Source of the DNA: JBAZJN01 sp041651295
Lineage (GTDB): Bacteria > Patescibacteriota > UBA1384 > XYA2-FULL-43-10 > CAINNR01
DNA: 42,203 nt
Assembly (NCBI GenBank): GCA_041651295.1
Contig: JBAZJN010000008.1
Location: forward strand, 1-42,203
Direction: 5' to 3'
The notes under the pieces were generated by a model. The model had not been told where the DNA came from. It saw nothing but the letters and a program-made list of their open reading frames with translations, and did not search any database. The position numbers and the translations under genes were made by a program. This document shows, in pieces, positions 23,488 through 31,679 of this stretch (positions within the stretch are counted from its first letter, which is position 1; each line of letters starts with the position of its first letter).

Positions 23488-23850
23488 TTAATTTCTCTGT
23501 TTTTTTCTGTTCTCAGCCTGTTTATCTATATCAGGCTTCGTATATTCTACTAAACCTCTTTCGTGCATTTTCTTGACCTTATCTGCCCTACTTTTGATAA
23601 TCAGGCTACCATCGGGCCGATACTTACTACCGCCATACATCTTCTCAGCTTCGGCAATTCTGGACGGATGAACGCCCATAGCATACGAAACTCGCTCTTT
23701 ACTTGCCATAGCCTGAACTCCGGAACCAATCAACCGACAAAGCTTCAGCTGGCCGCACTGCGGACACTTCTTTTTTACAGGATCAGCCATTCTCTGAACC
23801 ATTTCAAATTCATGGCCGCAATTCTTACATATATATTCATACGTAGGCAA
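23488..23850 (-). CDS. FmdB-type zinc ribbon protein
   Basis: This 120-residue protein begins at a TTG start (23850) reading MPTYEYICKNCGHEFEMVQR, the invariant opening of the FmdB/CxxC regulatory zinc ribbon; GGAGG lies 10 bases upstream. The second knuckle is KKCPQCG. The remaining 75 residues (YAMGVHPSRIAEAEKMYGGS, then KYRPDGSLIIKSRADKVKKM) are the phage-type extension found in structural gene clusters, rich in basic residues. Role unclear, perhaps DNA or protein binding in the head. Confidence 0.7.
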   Translation of the reverse strand: MPTYEYICKNCGHEFEMVQRMADPVKKKCPQCGQLKLCRLIGSGVQAMASKERVSYAMGVHPSRIAEAEKMYGGSKYRPDGSLIIKSRADKVKKMHERGLVEYTKPDIDKQAENRKKQRN

Positions 23851-23856
23851 TTAACA

Positions 23857-24249
23857 TTAACCTCCGATAACAAAATATTTAATAGCCGACGTAGCAACAG
23901 AACCCTTTATCCGGATCGTATAATCTTCAGTAAGGCCTCCAGCAAGGTTAAGGTACGTAAATTCGCCTGTACCCAAGAGGATATTGCCGGCGGTAGTAGA
24001 AGGGCTTCCGGTACCAACGTCATTAACGAGAACACCAACACTGCCAACAACAGCAACGATCAGTATGCCCAAAACATCTGCAGGGGCGATCGTACCTAAA
24101 TCGAGACTGGCAACCGTTGTACCTATGACTGCATGGCCCTGAAAAATTTCAGCCGGTGTACCAGTTATTGTTATAGCCTCATCAACTTCGTATTCGTCAC
24201 TGAGGCCGGTAACTCTCAAGCTAATTCCTAATCGTGCTTCTGCACTCAT
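23857..24249 (-). CDS. hypothetical head-region structural protein
   Basis: This 130-residue, beta-rich, Gly/Thr/Val-rich protein (AITITGTPAEIFQGHAVIGT, then GILIVAVVGSVGVLVNDVGT and EDYTIRIKGSVATSAIKYFV) starts in an ATGA overlap with the upstream basic gene. The composition is that of small decoration or head-completion proteins. No family recognised. Confidence 0.55.
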   Translation of the reverse strand: MSAEARLGISLRVTGLSDEYEVDEAITITGTPAEIFQGHAVIGTTVASLDLGTIAPADVLGILIVAVVGSVGVLVNDVGTGSPSTTAGNILLGTGEFTYLNLAGGLTEDYTIRIKGSVATSAIKYFVIGG

Positions 24250-24680
24250 TTCTTTTTACCTCTCAGTCTTGCAATTTCTTTTTCGGTCAAACCAGCATTT
24301 TTCAATCTGCTTTCGACCTGTTTTGTTCTAAGCGTTCTATAGCCCTTGGTTATTGTCTCCTTTTTCTTCGCGGTCGAAGGCTGGGCTTCCTTTTTCAGCC
24401 TTTCTATATTTGCCGGAGCTTTTTTATTGCCTACTACCTTTGTCTTTATATTCGTAAACTTAAATTTTTTCTCTTTACTGCCAATAAGCGACCCACCCTT
24501 CGGAGATTTTACCGTTCTTGCGTTGGTAATTTTCTCTTCGCCGGGATCCTTATACTGCTTCGGATATTTTTTACTAAGCCGTTTTTTTATTGAATGATAT
24601 ACTTCGGGAGAAGCTATCTCCTTGCCCCCTGCTTTTTCTACGTTCTTTACGTATTTTTCCCAATCTTTTTTGAAGCTCAT
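24246..24680 (-). CDS. strongly basic head-region protein
   Basis: This 144-residue protein is about one quarter Lys/Arg, with KSPKGGSLIGSKEKKFKFTN in the centre and RTKQVESRLKNAGLTEKEIA at the end. The C-terminal 'ESRLKNAGLT..EIARLRGKK' motif is known to me from phage proteins encoded near portal genes. It overlaps both neighbours by ATGA. A DNA-contacting internal or head protein is plausible. Confidence 0.55.
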   Translation of the reverse strand: MSFKKDWEKYVKNVEKAGGKEIASPEVYHSIKKRLSKKYPKQYKDPGEEKITNARTVKSPKGGSLIGSKEKKFKFTNIKTKVVGNKKAPANIERLKKEAQPSTAKKKETITKGYRTLRTKQVESRLKNAGLTEKEIARLRGKKK

Positions 24681-24856
24681 TTTTTTACCTTCCGGTAAAG
24701 TTTTTTGCTTTTGCGTTTCAGTGGAATATTTGCCCCGCTTTTGCGTGCGGTGTCAAAGGCAATCGCAACGGCCTGTTTCTGAGGCCTACCGGACTTAACC
24801 AGTTCGCTTATATTACTGCTTATGGTTTTTTGGGATTTACCCTTTTTAAGCGGCAT
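24677..24856 (-). CDS. small conserved phage protein (MPLKKG family)
   Basis: This 59-residue gene starts at ATG 24856 with AAAGGAG upstream and ends in an ATGA overlap with the next gene. It reads MPLKKGKSQKTISSNISELV then KSGRPQKQAVAIAFDTARKS, the signature of a very common small phage protein ('MPLKKG.S...IS.NI..L...G.P.KQAVAIA'). It is basic at its end. Function unknown, regularly found beside portal and terminase genes. Confidence 0.8.
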   Translation of the reverse strand: MPLKKGKSQKTISSNISELVKSGRPQKQAVAIAFDTARKSGANIPLKRKSKKLYRKVKK

Positions 24857-24859
24857 AGT

Positions 24860-26593
24860 CTACTCCTTTTTCTTATTCGGCGGTGACGGTTGTCCTGCCC
24901 TCGGAGAATTCATATACTGGGCCAGATTGGCAAGTTTACCTGAAGGGCTGCTTCCGAATCGATCACCATTCTGAAGGGCCCCGTTTGGAACAAGATTGTC
25001 ACTTTGCGGCAATTGCATATCTGTCGGCATGGCAGTTTTCCAGAAACCATCGATATCAAGACCGATATACCGAGCAAGTTGCTGAGTAGCCTGATTAACG
25101 TCAAGTTTGACACCCTGTTGCTCTGCCATTGGTAGAATCGGAAGTATCCAACCTGACAAAAATTGCATTAACTGTTGTTGTTTTACCTGCGGATTAAATC
25201 TCTGCATCGAATACGGTTCGACCGATAAAATATAATCTGCCGGGAATCTGCCTTTTCGCGTTGTCCTTGAAAACAAACTCTGAATTTCAACAAGACCAGA
25301 GATCGCTTTGGTGACATATACCTGTATAACAGGATTGTTCCATCGATACCAAGCCACCTTCCTTAAAACTCTTCCGGCATGTTCGTAAGTCATATTGACC
25401 ATATCATCGACCATACGACTTGCATTAGACAACATCATTTGTTCCTGGCCTAACGTTTCGGCCTGAGAACTCCTCCCACCCATAGTGTAAAGATTGCCTC
25501 CCTGAGTAGAAAATTGACTTTCAATATAATCTACCCATTTGTAGAGACCATCGTTTACACCGCCATATTGGATATCCTTCATCCTGTCTACGTTGTTGAC
25601 CTTGACAGTTCCACCATCAGAAGTAGAAGCAACCCTCTCGGCATCTTCAGCAGCATCTTCTTCATAAGCCAAAACAGACTTTTCCCTCTCGGCCTGAGCC
25701 TTCATTTTTTCTATGATCACATTGATCACTGTATCCATATCGAGCTGAAACCATACCGGGGGGATCGGCATTGGTTCTTTTGGAGAATATTTATAGCCAA
25801 GTATGTCGATCGGTCCATCATCAAGACCTTTGTGCTCAACACTGCCAAGAAAACCAATATCTGTTTCAGGCAATAATGTTATGATCCGCCGTTCATCAGG
25901 AAGCCAGATATTTAGAAATTCGGTATGATCTTTAAGACTGCAGTTGACAAACTGATCCTCATTCGAAGTATCCTGCGGATTATGATCTCCATGCAGCCGG
26001 CCGGAAGGTTTTATATAATCGGCATACTTAGGATAAATTTCCTTTGCAATTTCAGTCGGCATACGGAAATAATATCCTTCGAACTCAAAATCTTTTCTCG
26101 ATCTTCCAGAGATATCACCAACATAATCAGGATCATCGATAACCTCAACAAAGGGCTGTCCGATTTCGAGTTGCTGTCCCTTCCATTCTACTGTTTCTGT
26201 TGTTGCTATTCCGGTTAGTGTAATACCGGCCCCAACCATCGAATTGCGAACTATCGGACGCAAGCAATTTAATGAAAACTTCGTATCCATGATCCATTGA
26301 TTCATTTGCAATTGAGTCGTATAAGCAAACGGTTTTAATGAAGTTACCTTTGATTCGATCATGGTTTTAGGATCTGCCATCGTCAAATAAGGCACCATAA
26401 TACCCATCATTCGATCGGTAAGGTTTAAGGTATGTTGCTTTTTTTCTTTGTCAAAAAAACCTGATGCCCAATATTGAAGCATTTTATCACGATGCTCTAA
26501 CGGCGATTCCATTTTTTTAGACCAAGCCTTCGCCGCAGTAAGAATTCTCTGCCTGAAATTCTGTCGTACATTTTTCTCTGCAAGGATAGTCAT
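24860..26593 (-). CDS. portal protein
   Basis: This 577-residue protein directly follows the large terminase gene. Features of podoviral portals are the early MLQYWASGFF segment, 'MADPKTMIESKVTSLKPFAY' region, FVEVIDDPDYVGDISGRSRK, and the late helix EQMMLSNASRMVDDMVNMTY followed by GRVLRKVAWYRW, which in portals precedes the crown. The C-terminal 70 residues are Gln/Asn/Pro-rich. It forms the dodecameric DNA entry gate of the head. No ribosome site is obvious at its ATG. Confidence 0.75.
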   Translation of the reverse strand: MTILAEKNVRQNFRQRILTAAKAWSKKMESPLEHRDKMLQYWASGFFDKEKKQHTLNLTDRMMGIMVPYLTMADPKTMIESKVTSLKPFAYTTQLQMNQWIMDTKFSLNCLRPIVRNSMVGAGITLTGIATTETVEWKGQQLEIGQPFVEVIDDPDYVGDISGRSRKDFEFEGYYFRMPTEIAKEIYPKYADYIKPSGRLHGDHNPQDTSNEDQFVNCSLKDHTEFLNIWLPDERRIITLLPETDIGFLGSVEHKGLDDGPIDILGYKYSPKEPMPIPPVWFQLDMDTVINVIIEKMKAQAEREKSVLAYEEDAAEDAERVASTSDGGTVKVNNVDRMKDIQYGGVNDGLYKWVDYIESQFSTQGGNLYTMGGRSSQAETLGQEQMMLSNASRMVDDMVNMTYEHAGRVLRKVAWYRWNNPVIQVYVTKAISGLVEIQSLFSRTTRKGRFPADYILSVEPYSMQRFNPQVKQQQLMQFLSGWILPILPMAEQQGVKLDVNQATQQLARYIGLDIDGFWKTAMPTDMQLPQSDNLVPNGALQNGDRFGSSPSGKLANLAQYMNSPRAGQPSPPNKKKE

Positions 26594-26636
26594 AATGCGT
26601 TACGTATACTTAATTCAATTAAAAAGCAACAAAAAA

Positions 26637-28625
26637 CTACCAGAGAAACCGCTTTTTTTCTTTCTGTTTCTCCAGTTTTCGTGTTTCTATGCGGCCCCCA
26701 ATCGAATCTTTCGAATGTTCTTTGTAATATTTCATGGCCGCTGCAGGCTGTCCCTGTGTACCCAAAACCGCCAATCCTGTTGCAATAACTCTATCGCCAT
26801 GTGCTGCCGTGGCTCCGCTATCATCCAACTGTTGATCTGAAGGACCTACATCAGCCCTACCCTCAAACCAGACATAACTTTCCAGCTCATTTATCAACGC
26901 TTCATCATAAATCGTCAGGTGAGCAGAATGTTTCTCTTTCCTGATAGACTCCATCAAGGCCGAATCAAGGTCCCATAACAGTTTGGCCTTCGTGCCATTT
27001 GGTCCTTTTGTACTGTCCCAGCCCCATCGCTTTGTTTTTTTGTGGCTCCGGGATCGCGTATCCTCTTTGTAATAAATAAAACCATAATTGAGCTTCCCGA
27101 TCTTCTGTCCGAAACTATCACCGGGACCATTAGCCTCCCATATCAAAAACGGCCTTTGGGTACCACCGCCAACCCACCGGCATAAAGCAACAGTCAGTTC
27201 AGCAAAATCAGTGACTCCGATGTTTGGATTTACATAAAGTCCTACCAGTTCCGAAGTATTTACATCGACGATCGCGGCAACCGAATTGCTTGCTCCGGTA
27301 CCGCGTGAGATATCACAAGCAACAACATAATTGTGTTTTTGATTAGGCCTGTCTTTTATCAGCTCTCCCCACCACTTCAGCGGTGCCGCGGATCCCTGTT
27401 TTTCAAATTGCACTTTAGTGATAACATTTTTCTTTGGCATTTCATACTTGATATCACCGTAATAATTCGGGGCCTTAACATAGTTATTTTTCAGCCGCAT
27501 TAAAGTCGCGTAATCGAAAATCATTTCACTCGAGCCGGCCGGGATCCTCAAAACGTTCTTGGCAAGGTCCCGCTTGCTTCGGCGTTTCTCTTCCTTGTCA
27601 AACCATGGACTCCGGGGGCAGCCGAAATTTTCCTCGCCGCCGTCCGCTATAAAACCGACACCTTCATTTAGAAAACGCTCTTTGACCTCTTCCCACCTGA
27701 AGGGCAACCGATATCGATCGTCTTTGAATATCCGCGGAAATCTGTTCAGGTAATAATTATAATCCTCGATGTCCACGATACCCGGAGCTGGAGATCTGTA
27801 CAGGCCGGCCCGTTTTTCCGGATTATGTTCCCATCCCAACACTGCCACCTTGATCCTGTTGCTGATCAGCAGCCTGTAATACGGGTGAGCAGCTCCCCAA
27901 TTCCAGTGAGTCGAATTAAAAATACAGCAGTCCGAAGTATCGTTGATATTGTCTATGATCGATTGTGCGATCGTAGGATCGATGGCAGCCACTTCGTCAA
28001 CTCCAACCACCGAAGCCCTGTCACCAATCCCGAAAGATGTATTTGTAGACTCTCCGGAGATCATGGAACTGTTTTCGAGGTTCTGAAACTGCATGTGAGT
28101 CTTTTGATATTGAGGCTGTAAAAACGAAGGTAAATTGTGAATAGTATAAACGATTTTATGAAACAAACATTTATGGGATCCGACAAGAACACCATTTCGG
28201 ACCTCAACGGCTTTATCAACCAGTTCTTCTTTTCTCGAGCCGACAAGAGCCACGAAGTCCGGTGACAACCACCAGTAAATTGCAAACAGTTTCATCAGCA
28301 GTTCGGTTGCACCTTCGTCACGTGACTTCGTGATCGCAAGATTATGACCTGTATCTATCGCACACTTGATATCGGCAACAACTTCGGCCTGTTTGGGCCT
28401 GAGAATAAAAGGCAGGTTACGCATACCCGTAGGCATACGCGGATTGTAGGTCCATAGCAATGAATTGAAAATTATCCTTGGCTGCAGGAAGCCGGCTTCG
28501 AGAAACTCTTTTCTAAGCCCCTCATCCTTCGCCAGCTCCGGAAGTAGTTCCTTCCGCCACATTAAATTTTGCGGAGGACTTTCCGGAATCGTTTTCAGGA
28601 AGTCGTCGGGGGTTGTTATCTTCAT
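26637..28625 (-). CDS. terminase large subunit
   Basis: This is a 662-residue protein. The ATPase domain has LAITKSRDEGATELLM with a deviant Walker A (SRDEGATE at 101-108) and Walker B VVGVDEVAAI with D210/E211. The nuclease domain begins with YVVACDISRGTGASNSVAAI (D438), then FLIWEANGPGDSFGQ, and ends near DDSGATAAHGDRVIATGLAV, where the last acidic residues of the RNase H-like site sit. It cuts and pumps genome DNA into the prohead. Its start overlaps the small subunit gene by 104 bases; an inner ATG at 28562 lacks a ribosome site. Confidence 0.85.
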   Translation of the reverse strand: MKITTPDDFLKTIPESPPQNLMWRKELLPELAKDEGLRKEFLEAGFLQPRIIFNSLLWTYNPRMPTGMRNLPFILRPKQAEVVADIKCAIDTGHNLAITKSRDEGATELLMKLFAIYWWLSPDFVALVGSRKEELVDKAVEVRNGVLVGSHKCLFHKIVYTIHNLPSFLQPQYQKTHMQFQNLENSSMISGESTNTSFGIGDRASVVGVDEVAAIDPTIAQSIIDNINDTSDCCIFNSTHWNWGAAHPYYRLLISNRIKVAVLGWEHNPEKRAGLYRSPAPGIVDIEDYNYYLNRFPRIFKDDRYRLPFRWEEVKERFLNEGVGFIADGGEENFGCPRSPWFDKEEKRRSKRDLAKNVLRIPAGSSEMIFDYATLMRLKNNYVKAPNYYGDIKYEMPKKNVITKVQFEKQGSAAPLKWWGELIKDRPNQKHNYVVACDISRGTGASNSVAAIVDVNTSELVGLYVNPNIGVTDFAELTVALCRWVGGGTQRPFLIWEANGPGDSFGQKIGKLNYGFIYYKEDTRSRSHKKTKRWGWDSTKGPNGTKAKLLWDLDSALMESIRKEKHSAHLTIYDEALINELESYVWFEGRADVGPSDQQLDDSGATAAHGDRVIATGLAVLGTQGQPAAAMKYYKEHSKDSIGGRIETRKLEKQKEKKRFLW

Positions 28626-29181
28626 CGTTTATTCTGTCCAATAGTCTACCGGCTAATTCATCCATTTTACGCGAAGCAAATTTTCCTTCAAGGATAATAT
28701 TATTAACGGTTCGGTTGCCCTGAACTTTTGTGACCTCCATCGGCTTGATCTGCCAGTCATCTCCGCCAAGCTGCCTGTTGATATTCCAAAGCATATTCAG
28801 GAGTACCCTTGCGTCCGGAGGCTGATGTTTCTTTTTAACGATCCTGTAAGACTGTTCGGTCTTTGTTGTAGCTTCACCGGTCTCTTCGTCTACCTCAACT
28901 TTATCGACATACTTTATCGTCTCTTCGTTATAGTCATACCCGGCGGCAACCTGAAGAGCCTTAGATACCAGAAAAGCCTGAAGCTTCTTTCGGCCGTCAA
29001 TGAAACCTTTTTCCAAGTCCGGAAACTTATCGAAGTGCTCGCTGATCAGCGTCCTGCTTACACCCATCACGGAAGCTATTTCTGTTTTCTGAAGCCCGCA
29101 ACTCGAGAGCTGCTCAACGATGAAACGAAAATAGTCCGTGTCCTTAAGTTCTTCAGCTATTCGATTGTTCTTTTTCGCCAT
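28522..29181 (-). CDS. terminase small subunit-like protein
   Basis: This is a 219-residue protein. Residues 25-60 hold a helix-turn-helix (LQKTEIASVMGVSRTLISEH), and the following part forms the helical oligomerisation region (GRKKLQAFLVSKALQVAAGY). It continues with VKKKHQPPDARVLLNMLWNI, where 'P.....L.NML' is typical of small terminases. It lies just upstream of, and overlaps, the large subunit. It would recognise the packaging site on phage DNA. Confidence 0.75.
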   Translation of the reverse strand: MAKKNNRIAEELKDTDYFRFIVEQLSSCGLQKTEIASVMGVSRTLISEHFDKFPDLEKGFIDGRKKLQAFLVSKALQVAAGYDYNEETIKYVDKVEVDEETGEATTKTEQSYRIVKKKHQPPDARVLLNMLWNINRQLGGDDWQIKPMEVTKVQGNRTVNNIILEGKFASRKMDELAGRLLDRINDEDNNPRRLPENDSGKSSAKFNVAEGTTSGAGEG

Positions 29182-29199
29182 AGCAATAAAATACCAGTC

Positions 29200-29472
29200 C
29201 TACAGATTTTTGTCAATCGACACGTTTCCTGCTTCAGGCGAACAAAGAAACATTGCACACTTTCGATTGTGCGTACGATCCTCATTCGTCGGAATTAACT
29301 GGTCAAGAATTTCTTTCGCATCGATTGAAGATCTGCTGCCATCGATCTGACTTTCGATATGGGCCTTGATTATCGGGCAACCTTCTTCGTCGTCACCGGG
29401 AAAATGCACACAACAATTGCAATACCGTACTTCATAATCATCAATTTCTTCACAAGTCTTGAACTGTCCCAT
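29200..29472 (-). CDS. cysteine-rich small protein
   Basis: This 90-residue protein has TTAAGGAG upstream. It has several cysteines (YCNCCVHF, EGCPII, KCAMFLC) in the layout of small phage proteins that begin with a 'C..CVH.....CP' cluster and end 'C..F....'. It may bind a metal. It lies between a replication-type and the terminase gene; function unknown. Confidence 0.6.
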   Translation of the reverse strand: MGQFKTCEEIDDYEVRYCNCCVHFPGDDEEGCPIIKAHIESQIDGSRSSIDAKEILDQLIPTNEDRTHNRKCAMFLCSPEAGNVSIDKNL

Positions 29473-29483
29473 AGTGTCACTCC

Positions 29484-29951
29484 TTAAAAAGCGTTTTCGT
29501 ATGCCTCACTGAAAATAATTACAACCTCATGGCCATATAATCTTTCAGCCTGTTCTTTACGATGTTGTGCCTGTGTTTCGATATTATGACGATCTGGAAT
29601 TTTTCCATTACTGGAACAAAAACCAGTTCCCATTGTAATTTTGGTTTTTATCTTTTGATCATCCATGACGCTTTTACGGACAAGGGTGTAAAGCAAAACC
29701 GGATCATTGCTTTTCTTTTCCTTTTTCGGCTTGGTTCCAATAAGGACGTGCATTATTTTGCCGTTGGGCGGCTCAAGACTTTTCGTCTTGCTCTCAAAAA
29801 CAAAATCATTCAAAGCCTTTTTAGCCGGATAATACTCAAACTGCAGAAGCCGGCCTACCCATTCAGCCGTTTCATTCTCCGACGGTATCCATCGCGGCCA
29901 GAATGGTTTTAAAACCTGCTCTATGAATTGGCCTGCTTCGTCTCTATTCAT
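29484..29951 (-). CDS. hypothetical replication-region protein
   Basis: This 155-residue protein starts MNRDEAGQFIEQVLKPFWPR. Its first 60 residues (then AEWVGRLLQFEYYPAKKALN) resemble small helical phage proteins that follow helicase-loader genes. The middle is Lys-rich and the end is unrecognised. Its start overlaps the end of the loader gene by 8 bases, which suggests coupled expression and a role near replication. Confidence 0.5.
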   Translation of the reverse strand: MNRDEAGQFIEQVLKPFWPRWIPSENETAEWVGRLLQFEYYPAKKALNDFVFESKTKSLEPPNGKIMHVLIGTKPKKEKKSNDPVLLYTLVRKSVMDDQKIKTKITMGTGFCSSNGKIPDRHNIETQAQHRKEQAERLYGHEVVIIFSEAYENAF

Positions 29952-30603
29952 TTTTTCTTCTGTCCTTACCCTTAAATTCTATAATTTTGAATGTCTGAAG
30001 CCTGCTTGCGATGCGGCTATCGAAACTCAGTCCAATTTGTTCTGGAGTCTTGTTCGATGATATTATCGTGGGTAGATAATTATTTATTCGCTTATCGATA
30101 ATCTGGTAAAAAGTCAAGTATGTAAAATCACTTACCTGACCAGATTGCAAACCCAGATCATCCAAAAACAAAATATCATAATTTGAATATTTTTTGATCA
30201 CATCCCATTCGGTTGGACCCGATTTGCAATCATATCCTTTGCGAATTTCACTGCATATCTGCATGAATTCTATCACTCTGCCCGAAAGGCCGTTTCTTTT
30301 TGCCTCTTTTAGCAGGGCATACATCATATGGGTTTTTCCTGTCCCGACATCACCACAGAAAAAATAGTTTTCCATAGAATTAACATTCACCAGTTCTATT
30401 TCGCCCTTAAAATCCAAAACATCTGCGTCACAATAACCTACAGGAATATCCTCAAGTATCCTGTTTTCGCTTATCGGACCTCGACGATAAATATCTATAC
30501 ATCGCCCGCACCACTGCTTATCACGGTATTTCGGTCTAATGCCGCATTTTTCACACCTATCGAATAAATGGTTTAAGTTCTCGCTCAGTCTGGTTACGTC
30601 CAT
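29944..30603 (-). CDS. DnaC/IstB-like AAA+ helicase loader
   Basis: This 219-residue protein has AGGA upstream. An N-terminal zinc site has C17, C20, C32 and C35. The AAA+ core has Walker A GDVGTGKT (84-91), Walker B ILFLDDLG (144-151), sensor ISSN (181-184) and arginines in DSRIASRL. This is the DnaC/DnaI loader pattern; it would place host replicative helicase at the phage origin together with the initiator encoded directly upstream, whose 3' end it overlaps. Confidence 0.85.
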   Translation of the reverse strand: MDVTRLSENLNHLFDRCEKCGIRPKYRDKQWCGRCIDIYRRGPISENRILEDIPVGYCDADVLDFKGEIELVNVNSMENYFFCGDVGTGKTHMMYALLKEAKRNGLSGRVIEFMQICSEIRKGYDCKSGPTEWDVIKKYSNYDILFLDDLGLQSGQVSDFTYLTFYQIIDKRINNYLPTIISSNKTPEQIGLSFDSRIASRLQTFKIIEFKGKDRRKNE

Positions 30604-31336
30604 TTTTATTATCCTGTAAAAATTGCTCTCTTGGGGTTAATCCTGCGGCGTTCCGGACGACCGGAGGCGTTGACGGTCCGGGAACAGCCTCAGCGTCCCG
30701 GCGGCGCTTCCACGTCCGAACAGCAGCCCTCCAGTCCTTCATCTTGTTCTTACCTATCATCCAGCCTTTGGCAGAATAGAAATCTATGAACTGCTGTCCA
30801 TCAAGTTTGAAATCTATGCTCTTTGCATAATCCGAAACTTCTTGAGCAGCAGGGGGAGTGAAACGACCCCCCTTCTTTTCATTGTTATCATTGTTATCAT
30901 TGTTTATATTGTTGTATGTGGTTGCTCGTTGGTTATCCGTTGGTTGCTCGTTGGTTATCCGTTGGTTATTTTGTTGGTTATTTTGTTGGTTATTTTGAAA
31001 ATCACAGGATTGATAAGTATCCCAGTTACATATAGTTATGATAGTAAATTGGTTGGTTGATTCGCTGGTTATTCTGTTGGTTGATTTTAAGTACCCCATG
31101 GCAGTTTTCCACCTCTGAGGGGTAAGAAACAGCTGGTTAGCTGCTTTTTTTTGTCCAGTGATGAATTGCCCAGCCTCCAAAACTATATCTTTACCATTGA
31201 ATGGGAACTTTGTTTTATTGTGGTTGGCACTCAAAAGACACCAACACCATACCTGCCAGAAAACGGGGTTTTCCCAAACTGAACTTTTCATGCTGGATCG
31301 ATGAAGGCAAACCCAGCCATTATTTTTACTATCCAT
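30557..31336 (-). CDS. replication initiator/replisome organiser-like protein
   Basis: This 259-residue protein starts at ATG 31336; a TTG start at 31348 would lie within a terminator-like U-tract. Residues 5-110 (NGWVCLHRSSMKSSVWENPV, then PFNGKDIVLEAGQFITGQKK and PQRWKTAMGYLKSTNRITSE) match the winged-helix N-terminal domain of phage replisome organisers. A Gln/Asn-rich linker (about 115-155) is encoded by tandem DNA repeats. The C-terminus (DWRAAVRTWKRRR) resembles the DnaD-like region that contacts the helicase loader. It is the first gene of the leftward operon. Confidence 0.75.
   Translation of the reverse strand: MDSKNNGWVCLHRSSMKSSVWENPVFWQVWCWCLLSANHNKTKFPFNGKDIVLEAGQFITGQKKAANQLFLTPQRWKTAMGYLKSTNRITSESTNQFTIITICNWDTYQSCDFQNNQQNNQQNNQRITNEQPTDNQRATTYNNINNDNNDNNEKKGGRFTPPAAQEVSDYAKSIDFKLDGQQFIDFYSAKGWMIGKNKMKDWRAAVRTWKRRRDAEAVPGPSTPPVVRNAAGLTPREQFLQDNKNGRNQTERELKPFIR
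30928..31087. repeat. iteron-like repeats, candidate replication origin
   Basis: Nine direct repeats of GTTGGTTNNNN(N) occur inside the initiator gene: three 11-base units at 30928-30960, three identical 12-base units GTTGGTTATTTT at 30961-30996, and three diverged 12-base units at 31052-31087. Origins made of iterons inside the initiator gene are known from lambda-like phages, so this is a plausible origin bound by the encoded protein. Confidence 0.6.
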
Positions 31337-31344
31337 GATTGAAC

Positions 31345-31437
31345 CCAAAAAAACATGGATCTTCCGGTCTGGTTAGGATATAGGTAGGGAGATACCCCGG
31401 AAGTCCATGTTTATTTTTATATTTAGCAATCCTAACC
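31345..31437 (-). terminator. attenuator-like terminator with competing stem
   Basis: On the minus strand the arms ACATGGA-CTTCCGG (31410-31397) and CCGGAAGATCCATGT (31367-31353) form a 14-bp stem with one bulge, followed directly by seven T (31353-31347), 11 bases before the initiator ATG. A second pairing, GGTTAGGAT (31437-31429) with ATCCTAACC (31379-31371), overlaps the loop of the first and brackets its 5' arm, so the two are mutually exclusive or form a pseudoknot. This is the geometry of a transcription attenuator. Confidence 0.55.
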
Positions 31438-31445
31438 ATATGGCT

Positions 31446-31473
31446 AATTTATATATAAATAACCAGTTGTCAA
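31446..31473 (-). promoter_or_regulatory. leftward promoter candidate proximal to initiator
   Basis: On the minus strand TTGACA (31473-31468) is followed after 16 bases by TAAATT (31451-31446), with TATAAA also nearby. Transcription would begin near 31440, just at the first arm of the competing stem of the attenuator. Confidence 0.5.
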
Positions 31474-31477
31474 GAAA

Positions 31478-31541
31478 ATTAAAAAAGACCGGAAACCCGC
31501 TTGAGATATTTGATCACGGAAGTGAACGGGCCCCGGTCTTT
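31478..31541 (-). terminator. leftward terminator between two promoters
   Basis: AAAGACCGG (31484-31492) and CCGGTCTTT (31533-31541) with an inner CCCG/CGGG pair form a strong hairpin. On the minus strand it is followed by TTTTTTAATTTT. The loop contains a GAGATATTTGA motif (31503-31513). It lies downstream of the distal leftward promoter. Confidence 0.6.
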
Positions 31542-31581
31542 AATCGATTATTATAAGCTGCCAAATATCTCATACGGCCGC

Positions 31582-31609
31582 AGTGTACACAAGTCCGGAT
31601 TTTTGTCAA
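31582..31609 (-). promoter_or_regulatory. distal leftward promoter candidate
   Basis: On the minus strand TTGACA (31609-31604), a 16-base spacer and TACACT (31587-31582). Ten bases after the -10 comes GAGATATTTG (31571-31562), the same motif that follows the promoter at 41612 by 11 bases in the same orientation. Confidence 0.5.
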
Positions 31610-31618
31610 GTTTTTTTC

Positions 31619-31659
31619 TTGACTTTCAATAGATTATTTGTAAAGATGTTCCACGGAAC
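31619..31659 (+). promoter_or_regulatory. rightward early promoter with palindrome
   Basis: TTGACT (31619-31624), a 16-base spacer and TAAAGA (31641-31646). The palindrome GTTCCACGGAAC (31648-31659) lies at the start site, a good operator candidate, and GATATTTGA (31663-31671) follows. It drives the HTH gene at 31680 and the genes after it. Confidence 0.5.
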
Positions 31660-31679
31660 GATGATATTTGATTGCGAAA

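Noticed and set aside
30928..31087. CRISPR-like array
   Set aside because: Units are 11-12 bases with no unique spacers and lie within a coding gene; iterons explain them better.
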